NCBI GenBank assembly: GCA_964371655.1
Contig: CAYJOD010000015.1
Location: 1-64,000 of the forward strand
DNA length: 64,000 bases
Direction of reading: 5' to 3'
Origin: CAZGSN01 sp964371655
GTDB lineage: Bacteria > Desulfobacterota > Binatia > HRBIN30
Below, piece by piece: positions 45,486 through 53,967 of the stretch (the stretch's first letter is position 1; each line of letters begins with the position of its first letter). The translations under genes and the position numbers were made by a program. Under the pieces are notes generated by a model. The model was not told the origin of the DNA. It was given only the letters and a program-made list of their open reading frames with translations, and ran no database searches.

Positions 45486-46796
45486 TCACTGCTCGAAGCA
45501 ATACAGGTGAGCGTTGTTGTCGCAGCTGCCACTGGACCAGTCGGTCCAGCCACCGTCCGAAAGGGAGCAGAGCCCAAGCCACGTGGACTCGACCCCGCCA
45601 GCCGTCCACCCCGAACAGTCCCACCCCCTGGCCGTACCATTTGCGATCGTGCCGGTGTGCATCCAGGCATAGGGTCCGCTGACGGTCGCCCCATTCTCGT
45701 CCATGTCGATGGCGTGTAACAGTGACCCATCCGACAAGTCCGCCTTGCCCACCGCCACCACGGTGACGCCATCGATGAGCCGGTACTCGGCCTGAGGAAT
45801 GCGGTCCTTCGCGTTTACCGAACCCGTCGACAGCCACGCGACCCAGGTTCCACCCAATGGTCCGCCGCTAGCTCCATCGGCGTGCGCTTGGCAGATGCCG
45901 TCCGCTCCGCTCAGCCCACCGAGGTTGCCGCTGTATCGCGTCGACGTCACGAATACCCTTTTGATGGGCGGGCAACTGGCGTTCGCCAGCGCGTCGTCGA
46001 AGAGGTCGCAATCTACCTGCAGGCCGTCGACGTCGTTGAGCATCTTGCACACCCGGCACTCGACCAGACGATCGACGCAAGCGCCAAACGCCGGGTCGCC
46101 GGTTTGCCCGACGCAGTCACCCGGAAACAGGACATCCGTGTTCTGGCCCTCGTCGGTGCACTTCTTCTTCGCCGTGTCCGCGAGCTTCTGCTGGGCGTTC
46201 TGCAGCTTCAAATCCGGATCTTGCAGACCCGGGCCTCCCGCCACGTAACACGCCGTCTCGATCTGCGCGTTGCTGGTGGCGCCGGTCTCCAACTGCTCCT
46301 TCTTGCACGTCAGGAACGTCTGCACCTTCTTGTCGAAGACCTTTGTCGCCTGGTGGTAGAGCCCGTCGCGGCACTTCATCTTCACCTTGTCGCCGTCGAG
46401 CACGACCGAGGTGTCGAGGCTGGCGCCGAAGATCTTGTGGGCGAGCCCCAGCACCGCCGCCTTGGTGTCGGCGTTGGTATTCGCCGCGCCGGTGTACAAG
46501 AAGGCCGGTGCGCTGCCGCACTTGTCCTTCGCCCCGCCGACGTCGTGATCGACGGTCTTCTGCTCAGCCTTGGCGATCTTGCCCTTCACGTCGGCCGTCG
46601 AGCACGCCTCGGCCCCGACCGCGCCCGCCTTGTCGGCCGCCTTGATGCAGCTGCGGATCTCCTTGTTCTGAACCTTGGACAGCGAACGCGCGTCCTTGTT
46701 GAGCGTGGTGATGCACTTGATGTCTTCAGCCTGCGCCAGGCCTGCGAGAACCAGAGTCGCGGCACCGAGCAATGCGATCGAGCGGCGAATCGTCAT
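45486..46796 (-). CDS. Secreted protein with Cys/Lys helical N-domain and DUF1554-like C-domain
   Basis: A 436-aa exported protein. The signal MTIRRSIALLGAATLVLAGLAQA is followed by a long Lys/Cys-rich helical region (about 25-275) in which K-C pairs recur (EIRSCIKAADKA, KMKCRDGLYHQATKVF, LTCKKEQLE). The C-terminal 160 residues read KRVFVTSTRYSGNLGGLSGADGICQ, GTWVAWLST, DGSLLHAIDMDENG and NNAHLYCFEQ. This matches the DUF1554 (Leptospira-type) C-type-lectin-like pattern. The ATG has AGGAGG five bases upstream. Binding of an extracellular ligand is plausible but unproven. Confidence 0.8.
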   Translation of the reverse strand: MTIRRSIALLGAATLVLAGLAQAEDIKCITTLNKDARSLSKVQNKEIRSCIKAADKAGAVGAEACSTADVKGKIAKAEQKTVDHDVGGAKDKCGSAPAFLYTGAANTNADTKAAVLGLAHKIFGASLDTSVVLDGDKVKMKCRDGLYHQATKVFDKKVQTFLTCKKEQLETGATSNAQIETACYVAGGPGLQDPDLKLQNAQQKLADTAKKKCTDEGQNTDVLFPGDCVGQTGDPAFGACVDRLVECRVCKMLNDVDGLQVDCDLFDDALANASCPPIKRVFVTSTRYSGNLGGLSGADGICQAHADGASGGPLGGTWVAWLSTGSVNAKDRIPQAEYRLIDGVTVVAVGKADLSDGSLLHAIDMDENGATVSGPYAWMHTGTIANGTARGWDCSGWTAGGVESTWLGLCSLSDGGWTDWSSGSCDNNAHLYCFEQ

Positions 46797-47096
46797 GGCA
46801 TCCTCCTGTTGTCGTTATGGCGTTTGAGTAGTGGGTCAATTTGATATTTCGGCCTGATGTCATCCCGAGCGAAGCGAGGGATCTGACAGCGTTTGTCCTT
46901 ACGCCGCGGCAGAAGATTCCTCGCCGCGGAAGTGCGACGGCTCGGAATGACAATCAAACCCAGTACCGGCATTGGAGATGGATTCCTCCTGGTTGCGTCG
47001 AGACGCGTCGAGGCGGAGCGTGACGTGGGTAACTGGCTAGGCAATTCATTGAGACGTCCATCGAGCTCTCCTTCTCGGGCTTCGGGCGGCGATCCC
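46797..47096. repeat. Intergenic region with a TCCCGAGCGAAGCGAGGGATCT inverted repeat
   Basis: GTCATCCCGAGCGAAGCGAG (about 46859) faces a diverged inverted partner ending CTCGGAATGACAA (about 46941-46953), enclosing ATTCCTCGCCGCGG. I see no gene in these 300 bp. Confidence 0.65.
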
Positions 47097-49580
47097 CTAC
47101 GGTGCCGCTGTCACCCCCAGCACATCGGTCGGAACGCAGACCATCTCTTGCTTCTTGGTGTCCAGCATCGTCGGGTTCGGGAACTGGTTGGCCGGGCTCG
47201 TGTAGACCGGGTTGCCGTTCTTCACCGTGTGTGCGGCGTGCTTCAGTTGTTTCGGAGTGACCGAGCCGCCTACCGTCGCACCCGCCAGGGTGGCGGCGGT
47301 TGAGTTGGTGAACGTGCCGGCCAGCTTCGTTCCGTAGCACAGCAGGCTCTTCGTCGTGCCCGCCGTCGAGCCGGTGATGCCTATCGCCGTCGTCTGCCGC
47401 GGCGCCACCACCGCGCTCTTGTTCATTGGGTTGCAGAGCTCGACCACCTTCGTCAGGTCGAGCAGGCACTTCCCTTCGACGGACGTCCCCTGGAAGCTGG
47501 CGCTGCCCGAGGCATCGAGGGCGCAGTCGTTGAACTGGTCGGCGAAGAATGCCTGCAGGTTGGCGGTGAGCTTGCCATCCGACGTCTGGGCGGTGGCGTC
47601 CTTCGTGGGCTTCACCTGGTAACAAACGAAGTGCGTCGCATCGCCGGGCGTCGCCGGGGGTATCGTCAGGCTCGCGGCCGCCGGCAGCAGCAGGGCGCTC
47701 ACCTTCTTCGACTGCACGTTGATCGTCCCGAGCTCGTTGCTGAGCTGCCAGACGCGTGCGACGTGCTTCGGCGGTTTGTTGAAGGAGCCGTCCGAGTTGG
47801 CCGCGGCCACCGACTCCTTGCCCAGCTTCATCTGGTAGCGCAGGTAGTGCGTGGTGGCGTGATACGGACCGCCCTCGGTGTTCTTCGCCGTCGGGCTGAG
47901 CAGGCTCTGCCCGGCCGTGACCGCAAAGTTCTCGGGGTCGTCCGCGTCCGCGTCGTTCAAGTGAGTGTCGTCGACGGTGATGACCCAGCCTTTCGGAAAG
48001 ACGTTGTTGGGGATCTCCGCCCCCACGGTGTCTTTCTTCGGCGCCTTCACCTTGTAGGCCGCGTAGTGGTCCGGCAGCGCCGCGCATGGGCTACCCGGCG
48101 TCGGGCACGACCATCCGGCCTCCACCTGGCAGCCCGCGTTGCAGCCATCACCGGCGCTGAGGTTCCCGTCGTCGCAGGCTTCGCCCGGGTTGATGCTGCC
48201 ATTGCCGCAGCTGTCGAGATGCACAAAGGTCAGCGCCGCGGGCGCGTAGTAGTAGCGCGTGTTGGTGCCGTCGCTGATCTCGGCGTACACGTAGACCGTC
48301 GCGCCGGCGGACATGCCGGTGGTGTCCCAGGCAACGGTGTTCTGGATAAAGGTTGCACCGGTGGCGAGGTGATTCTGAACCGTGCCGATGACGCCGATGT
48401 CGTTGCCGTTATACGGGTTGCGGTCGACGTCGGCGTGCAGCCTGACGCTGCTGGCATCGGCATAGTCGAGGGCCGCGTAACGTAGGTCGAGACTCGTGCC
48501 GATGGCAACGCTGTGGGTGCCGTGACTCAGTGGCGATCCACCTTGCAGCACCTGGAGATCGCCAATGTTTGGCCACGCGGCCGCGCTCCAAGTCAGACTC
48601 TGGCGGGCACCGCTGCCGCCGATCGCCGCGTCCGCACTCAGCCCGGCGCGAACCGCATCGCCGCCGCCCACGGGCGTGTCCGCGCTGGAGCGGTCGCCGC
48701 TACCGTCGAGGCGACTGTAGTAGAAGCCGGTGTGCGCGCCGGCAGCCTCGTACGTGTTGAACCAGGCGGCGCGCTCGGCGGCGTCCATGACCGCCTCGCC
48801 GTTGTTGACCGGATCATTCGGGTCGATGCTCCCTTGGTACAGGAGATAGATGTTGCGGTGGTTGGGGTAGGGCGCGAGGGAAACGTCGTGATATCCGCCG
48901 GCCATGTTGCCCCATAGTCGGTGGTAGGCGCCGCTGACCGCCTCGCCCGTAGGCGATTCGTTGTTCTGCCAATAGTTGTCGGCGAAGATGACATTCTTGT
49001 AGAGCGCCGCCGGGGTGTCGATGACGGGAGGAAACGACTGCGGGTCGCCGGCCGTGAGCGGGTGCGGATCCAGCAGCGTCACCTGGTCTACGACCACGCC
49101 GCGTTCCCCGAGCAAGCGCGCGAGCTCGGCGACTAAGCCACCGCCGCGACTGTGTCCCATCAAGTGAATCGGCAGCTCGGCCAACGGCCGGCTGCCGTTC
49201 TGGCCGGTGACGATCTTGTCCACCACGGCCGCGGCGACGGCCTGGCTGGAGGGACCGCCGGTGAGATGATTGGCGACTGTAGACCAGTCGAGCACAATCA
49301 AGATTTCCCCGGTGCTCTTGGCGGCGAGATCGACGTTCCAGGGACTGCACGTGGCCACCAGGCTGGAACTGGGCTTGGTGACCGTGATGGTGCCGTAGCT
49401 CTGCTCGTTGCCCAGGTAGTTGGCCGCCACGGCGTCGCGCATGGAGGCGAGCCACGCCGGCGTGCCGGCCGGACTCGGGTTCCAGCCGTGGGTAATGATC
49501 GTGACGCCGTCGGCGCGTGCCGTCCCGGCGCTGCACAGCAGGACAGCGATCGCCGGCAAGACATATCGCAACGTCTTCAT
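47097..49580 (-). CDS. Secreted alpha/beta hydrolase with DUF4215-like and DUF7450-like tail
   Basis: An 827-aa paralog of the 14995 protein over its first ~450 residues: signal MKTLRYVLPAIAVLLCSAGTARA, ITHGW, GHSRGG nucleophile elbow (Ser near 145) and the DRNPYNGNDIGVIG beta domain. The tail differs. There is no Thr/Pro linker or dockerin-like end; a Cys-rich CGNGSINPGEACDDGNLSAGDGC segment leads into the DUF7450-like module (YAAYKVKAPKKDTVG to TDVLGVTAAP). The ATG follows GAGGAGGGG. The catalytic elbow is intact; substrate unknown. This is a clear tail swap between two hydrolase genes. Confidence 0.85.
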   Translation of the reverse strand: MKTLRYVLPAIAVLLCSAGTARADGVTIITHGWNPSPAGTPAWLASMRDAVAANYLGNEQSYGTITVTKPSSSLVATCSPWNVDLAAKSTGEILIVLDWSTVANHLTGGPSSQAVAAAVVDKIVTGQNGSRPLAELPIHLMGHSRGGGLVAELARLLGERGVVVDQVTLLDPHPLTAGDPQSFPPVIDTPAALYKNVIFADNYWQNNESPTGEAVSGAYHRLWGNMAGGYHDVSLAPYPNHRNIYLLYQGSIDPNDPVNNGEAVMDAAERAAWFNTYEAAGAHTGFYYSRLDGSGDRSSADTPVGGGDAVRAGLSADAAIGGSGARQSLTWSAAAWPNIGDLQVLQGGSPLSHGTHSVAIGTSLDLRYAALDYADASSVRLHADVDRNPYNGNDIGVIGTVQNHLATGATFIQNTVAWDTTGMSAGATVYVYAEISDGTNTRYYYAPAALTFVHLDSCGNGSINPGEACDDGNLSAGDGCNAGCQVEAGWSCPTPGSPCAALPDHYAAYKVKAPKKDTVGAEIPNNVFPKGWVITVDDTHLNDADADDPENFAVTAGQSLLSPTAKNTEGGPYHATTHYLRYQMKLGKESVAAANSDGSFNKPPKHVARVWQLSNELGTINVQSKKVSALLLPAAASLTIPPATPGDATHFVCYQVKPTKDATAQTSDGKLTANLQAFFADQFNDCALDASGSASFQGTSVEGKCLLDLTKVVELCNPMNKSAVVAPRQTTAIGITGSTAGTTKSLLCYGTKLAGTFTNSTAATLAGATVGGSVTPKQLKHAAHTVKNGNPVYTSPANQFPNPTMLDTKKQEMVCVPTDVLGVTAAP

Positions 49581-50095
49581 CGTATCCCCTCCTCATGCGC
49601 TGCAGCGCGTCGCTGCTTCATCTGTACGAATGCCTGTTCAGATCGTGGCGATGGTCGCAGCCCGGCATCCGTCGGATCCCGCCGTGCTTGCCTGCTCAGT
49701 GCCATCCTGACCCCCTTACTGTGCGCCGCCGTGAGAGATATCGATTTGCGTCTACAGCAATCGCTTCTCCAACCGCAGCATGAGCCCGACACCAAGGGTG
49801 CGAAGAGGGGCGCGTTCCCGGCGCCGGGAACGTGCTCCTACGGCGATTTCGTGCGTGTCACCGGCATGAACAACCCAATGCAGAGTACGTGGTGCGAGTG
49901 ACCAACGTGACAAGCGACGTTCGTCTACGGCGAAATCGGAGTCGTAGACGAACCTCTACGCGAGCGCGTCGCTTCTAATCTCGCCGCGCCGGCGCGAGTA
50001 GGCGCGGGCTCGTCGCGGCACGCGTGCAGGGAAACGCCAACGCCCGTCCGGGCTTTGGGAATCAAGAGTCAGAATCTGGAATTGACAACCGTGGC
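49581..50095. other. Intergenic region with short hairpins
   Basis: About 515 bp between the hydrolase start and the regulator stop, no convincing gene. It contains TTCCCGGCGCCGGGAA (about 49813-49829) and a TTCGTCTACG / CGTAGACGAA 10-bp stem with 13-base loop (49920-49952). Either could be a terminator-like or regulatory hairpin, but no T-run follows. Confidence 0.5.
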
Positions 50096-50725
50096 TCAGC
50101 CGAGGAGTCCGTTGTCACGCGCGAACTCGACGATCTCGACGACGGAACGTACGCCTAGCTTTTCTTTGATGCGCTGTACGTACGTGTTCACGGTGCTGGC
50201 GGAGACGCTCATCGCTAGCGCGATGTCGACGGCACGATGTCCGCGAGCCAGGTGCCGGATCACCTCGCGCTCGCGCGGGCTGAAGATCTTGCCGGGAGCT
50301 TCTTCCACGTCGACGTTGTGCTGGACCAGGTAGCGAGCGAGATCCGGTGTGACGTAGCGGTGGCCCTTTCGCACCATGCGAATGGCGTCGATGAGCTCAT
50401 GGATCGGGCGGCGCTTGTTGAGAAACGCCCGCGCGCCATTACGGATGTACGCAACCGCATGGCTGTCTTCCGGGTACATCGTGAAGATGATCACCGCGGT
50501 TCGCGGCGCGACCTCGGCCAGTATGCGAACCGTCTTGGGACCCTCGCAACCCGCCATGTCGATGTCGAGGATCAGGACGTCCCAGTCTTCTCTTGTCGCG
50601 CGCTCGACCAGACCGACGGCAGTCGACGCCTCTCCACAAAGCTCGATCTCCGGATCCTCGGCGAGCAAGCGCTGCAGCCCGCCACGGACGATGTCGTGGT
50701 CGTCGGCGACAAATACGCGGATCAT
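50096..50725 (-). CDS. NarL/LuxR-type response regulator, partner of the adjacent kinase
   Basis: A 209-aa regulator. The receiver has DDHD near the N-terminus, Asp54 in LILDIDMAG, TMYPEDS, and FLNKRRP. The LuxR-type HTH is at about 145-205 (FSPREREVIRHLARGHRAVDIA, VSASTVNTYVQRIKEKL). The ATG overlaps the stop of the kinase by four bases (ATGA), so the two are translationally coupled. It is highly similar to the 32548 regulator over its whole length. It lies upstream of the 47097 hydrolase gene on the same strand, separated by about 515 bp. Confidence 0.94.
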   Translation of the reverse strand: MIRVFVADDHDIVRGGLQRLLAEDPEIELCGEASTAVGLVERATREDWDVLILDIDMAGCEGPKTVRILAEVAPRTAVIIFTMYPEDSHAVAYIRNGARAFLNKRRPIHELIDAIRMVRKGHRYVTPDLARYLVQHNVDVEEAPGKIFSPREREVIRHLARGHRAVDIALAMSVSASTVNTYVQRIKEKLGVRSVVEIVEFARDNGLLG

Positions 50726-52155
50726 GCGTGCATCTCCTCTTGTAGATCGCAAAGAGGGATCCTGACGACGATCTCGCATCCCGCGCCCGGCCGGCTCAAG
50801 ATCGTGCACTCCCCATGCAACAGGCGCGAACGCTCCTGAATGCCCTTCAAGCCCAACCCATCTGGGCGCGCCAACGCGATCGGATCGAATCCAACGCCAT
50901 CGTCCGCGATTCGTAAGGTCACGTCTTCGCCGGCGCCGTCGAGGCGCAGGCGCGCGTGCTGCGCTCGCGCATGGCGGGCAATGTTGGTGACGGCCTCCTG
51001 GACGATGCGGTACAGGATGAGCGACGCAAACGCGGAGAAGGAGTCGACGTCGACGCCGATTTCGACGTCGGCCACGAAGTCGCCGCGCTTCCCGAGATCC
51101 TCGACCATGCGCGTCACCGCCAGATCGAACCCTTGTTCCTCCAGGGCACGCGGCTTCACGGCGCCGATGACTCGATGCAGGCTGTCGTGGGTCTCGTTGA
51201 TCCGTCCGCGGACGCCCAGCCACGACGCCGCGACCGCCTCGGCATTGGTTGCCGGGGTGCGCAGTCGCGCCTCGAGCAGCTCGATCTCCATGCCGAGAGC
51301 GACCAGCATTTGCCCGAGCTCGTCGTGGAGGTCCTGCGCGATTCGCGACCGCTCCCTCTCCTGGGTCGACGAGATGTTCTCTGCCAGCCGATGGATCTCG
51401 GCGTTTTGCTCGCTGACACGCGCCTGCAATTGGCCCGAAAGAGTGTCGAGCCGGCGCTGTTGCCGGAAGTTCATGGACAGCAGGACGTAGACGACGTGTC
51501 CGACGATGACGGCGGTGATCGCCGAGGCCACCGACCAGATGATCGGAGTACCGACAAACGGATGCGACAGGTGGCGTGGGTCGGCGGCGAAAAAGCAGAT
51601 GAAGTAGGCGACGACGAGCAGCATCGTGGCCAGGATGCGCGCCCGCAGCCCGACGACGAGCAGAACCGTCAGGAGCGGCACCGTATAGATGCCGTAGCTC
51701 AAAGGGCTGTCGAAGCCGCCCACGGTGCTCATCAACCATCCCGAGGCGCCGACAGGTACAGTGATGGCCACGACGGCCACCAGGAGGGGATGCGACGAAA
51801 ACCAGGGTCGGCGGAGCAGTACGTACATGAACAGGCAGGAGACGAGCAACCAGACTCGCCACCAAAAGATCGCTCCCATCTCCGGCGAATGACGCGCGAA
51901 TACCAGCAGGTCGGTCGGCCAGGCCAGCAGCGTCATCCAGAACATGACGATCGCGGTGACCCGCGCGCTCGCCGCCGTGAGTCCCCTTGTGTGCGCCTCG
52001 ATCGCCTCCCGTTCTTCCAGAGAGAAGTCGCGGCTGCTGGTAACGTCGACTCCGAGCGCGCGCAGCGCGTTGCGAGCTCGCTGAAGAAGCGAGTCCTGGC
52101 GCGCTGCCGAAAGCGGCGTGCCGGGATCGAGATGGCCGCGTCGACCAGTTTGCAT
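50722..52155 (-). CDS. Membrane HisKA_3-type sensor histidine kinase
   Basis: A 477-aa kinase. The first ~65 residues are cytoplasmic and helical. Six hydrophobic segments follow (about 62-80, 98-115, 122-140, 152-170, 173-192 and 205-228), then a coiled-coil-like stretch to about 260. The dimerisation/phospho-acceptor region is RERSRIAQDLHDELGQML with His277, and the ATPase contains NIARHAR, DDGVGFD and GLGLKGIQER. The stop overlaps the regulator start in ATGA. No extracellular sensing domain is seen, so the membrane helices themselves probably sense. The start ATG at 52155 has only a weak ribosome-binding site. Confidence 0.92.
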   Translation of the reverse strand: MQTGRRGHLDPGTPLSAARQDSLLQRARNALRALGVDVTSSRDFSLEEREAIEAHTRGLTAASARVTAIVMFWMTLLAWPTDLLVFARHSPEMGAIFWWRVWLLVSCLFMYVLLRRPWFSSHPLLVAVVAITVPVGASGWLMSTVGGFDSPLSYGIYTVPLLTVLLVVGLRARILATMLLVVAYFICFFAADPRHLSHPFVGTPIIWSVASAITAVIVGHVVYVLLSMNFRQQRRLDTLSGQLQARVSEQNAEIHRLAENISSTQERERSRIAQDLHDELGQMLVALGMEIELLEARLRTPATNAEAVAASWLGVRGRINETHDSLHRVIGAVKPRALEEQGFDLAVTRMVEDLGKRGDFVADVEIGVDVDSFSAFASLILYRIVQEAVTNIARHARAQHARLRLDGAGEDVTLRIADDGVGFDPIALARPDGLGLKGIQERSRLLHGECTILSRPGAGCEIVVRIPLCDLQEEMHA

Positions 52156-52507
52156 GGCGCCGTATTACACCAAACGCCGGTGGCGGCGACAGAGCCCGGG
52201 GGAGAGCAAACTGGCGCCGCCATCGCAGCACCGATCGCGAGCTGCTTGCCCGGAGCTCTCACCACAGAGGCACCGAGACACAGAGAAATCCAAGACGCAC
52301 AAGAGTTGACGCACATGGGTTAAGGGAAACGATTGCCACAAGAACATGCCACTGGGCGGAATTAGACGGGGTGCCTAAGTGTTGATGATCTTCCTCTTCT
52401 CTGTGCCTCTGTGTCTCTGTGGTAGATTCTTCTGGTAAGAACCCCGGGCTAACCGGTTGCGTGGCGGCGCCGACCGTCGCTACGAGCCGGGACGAAAGGA
52501 CGACGCC
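52156..52507. repeat. Repeat-rich intergenic region (CACAGAGGCACCGAGACACAGAG words)
   Basis: TCACCACAGAGGCACCGAGA at 52259 faces TTCTCTGTGCCTCTGTGTCT and CTGTGGTAGA at about 52397-52428. The remaining bases lead into the acyl-CoA dehydrogenase. No gene is seen. Confidence 0.65.
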
Positions 52508-53734
52508 ATGGCCATCGACTTCAGCTTTCCTCCGGAAATCGACTCGCTACGCCTGAAGGTGCGCGACTTCGTCACTCAGATCGTGCGCCCCGCCGAGGCG
52601 CGTATCGCCGAGCGCGAGGGCGACCGCCGCTTCCTCATCCAGTCGATCATCGAAATGCGCGTCGCCGCCCACGACTGGGGCCTATGGCTGCCGCACATGC
52701 CGAAGGAGTACGGCGGCATGGGCCTCGGACACGTCGCCATGGCGGCGGTGTCGGCCGAGGCCGCCAAGTCAGCCTTCGGGCCGTACGCCCTGAACGCGCA
52801 GGCGCCCGACGAGGGCAACATGCACACTCTGCTGCACTGGGCCACCGACGCACAGAAGGAGCAGTACCTGCGGCCGCTGTGCGACGGAGTGTCGCGCTCG
52901 TGCTTCGCGATGACCGAACCCGAGGTCGCCGGCTCCGATCCGACGCTCATCCAAACGCGCGCCGTCCTCGACGGCGACACCTGGGTCGTCAACGGTCACA
53001 AGTGGTTCATCTCCGGCGCCAGTGGCGCCAAGTTCGCCATCCTCATCGCTCGTACCGAAGACCACCCAGAGATCCCGCAGGCTGCCAACTCGGCCTTTCT
53101 CGTCGACTTGCCGGCGCCGGGATGGAACGTCGTCCGCGATGTCTTGACCATGGCGGGGCACCACAACCACGCCGAGATTCGCATCGAGAACCTGCACCTA
53201 CCGCGGGAGAGCATGCTCGGCGGCCGCGGCCAGGGACACCTGCTCGGCCAGGCACGCTTGGGTCCGGCGCGCCTGGCGCATTGCATGCGCTGGATCGGCC
53301 AGGCCGAGGTTGCCCTCGACATGATGGTCGACCGCGCCCTTAACCGCTTTGCGCACGGCTCGCTGCTCGCCGACAAGCAGGGGATTCAGTGGATGATCGC
53401 CGACTCGACGGTGGAGCTCTACCAATGCAAGCTCATGGTGCTGCACGCCGCCTACAAGATCGACCGCGGCGAGGATTTCCGAAGCGAGGTGTCGATGACC
53501 AAACACTTCGTCGCCAATTCGCTCAACCGTATCGTCGACCGCGCCATCCAGGTCCACGGCGCTCTCGGCTACTCGCTCGACACGCCGCTGGCGCGTATGG
53601 CGCAGCACGCGCGCTGGGCGCGCTTCGCCGACGGCGCCGACGAAGTGCACCAGTGGCGTATCGCCCAGCGCAGCATCGATGCCTACAAGCGCGACAAGTC
53701 GACGCGCGCGGCGACCGGGAATCTGCCTTTGTAG
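52508..53734 (+). CDS. Acyl-CoA dehydrogenase family protein
   Basis: A 408-aa flavoenzyme of the ACAD family, expected to oxidise an acyl-CoA to the enoyl-CoA with FAD. The N-terminal helices (DFSFPPEIDSLRLKVRDF), the FAMTEPEVAGSDPTLIQT flavin/substrate loop, WFISGASGAKFAIL, and C-terminal ALGYSLDTPLARMAQHARWARFADGADEVHQWRIAQ are present. The ATG at 52508 is preferred to an upstream in-frame ATG because AAAGGA precedes it at normal spacing. It could act on a fatty or aromatic acyl-CoA; context does not settle which. It is convergent with the methyltransferase. Confidence 0.92.
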   Translation: MAIDFSFPPEIDSLRLKVRDFVTQIVRPAEARIAEREGDRRFLIQSIIEMRVAAHDWGLWLPHMPKEYGGMGLGHVAMAAVSAEAAKSAFGPYALNAQAPDEGNMHTLLHWATDAQKEQYLRPLCDGVSRSCFAMTEPEVAGSDPTLIQTRAVLDGDTWVVNGHKWFISGASGAKFAILIARTEDHPEIPQAANSAFLVDLPAPGWNVVRDVLTMAGHHNHAEIRIENLHLPRESMLGGRGQGHLLGQARLGPARLAHCMRWIGQAEVALDMMVDRALNRFAHGSLLADKQGIQWMIADSTVELYQCKLMVLHAAYKIDRGEDFRSEVSMTKHFVANSLNRIVDRAIQVHGALGYSLDTPLARMAQHARWARFADGADEVHQWRIAQRSIDAYKRDKSTRAATGNLPL

Positions 53735-53741
53735 CGGCGCA

Positions 53742-53880
53742 GGCCAGCTCCCCTTGCCCGCATTACTTGCGGGAGAGGGTTAGGGTGAGGGAACCGAGGC
53801 GGGGCGGGCGCGGTGCAGAGTCGAGACAAAGGTGGATCCCTCACCCCCGCCCTCTCCCGCAGTGATGCGGGAGAGGGGGC
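53742..53880. repeat. Two CTCTCCCGC palindromes downstream of acyl-CoA dehydrogenase
   Basis: GCCCGCATTACTTGCGGGAG at about 53756 and CCTCTCCCGCAGTGATGCGG at 53851 are two copies of the dispersed palindrome in opposite orientation, each flanked by AGGGTGAGGG or CCCTCACCC. They lie between convergent genes and could serve as a bidirectional terminator. Confidence 0.75.
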
Positions 53881-53967
53881 GCTTCCAAAAACTGGCATTG
53901 GCTCGTACCGCCGCGGTTTCTTCTCGGCCTCTGAGCCTTGGAGCACGCTCGACGTCTGGCGTGAGAG

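Noticed and set aside
49920..49952. Hairpin as a rho-independent terminator
   Set aside because: A 10-bp stem is present, but no T-run follows on either strand, so a terminator is not supported.
50096..52231. 711-aa continuous minus-strand frame covering regulator and kinase
   Set aside because: The upstream part is out of frame with the kinase and encodes no kinase motif. The regulator starts at 50725, coupled to the kinase stop, so this is a read-through of one frame.
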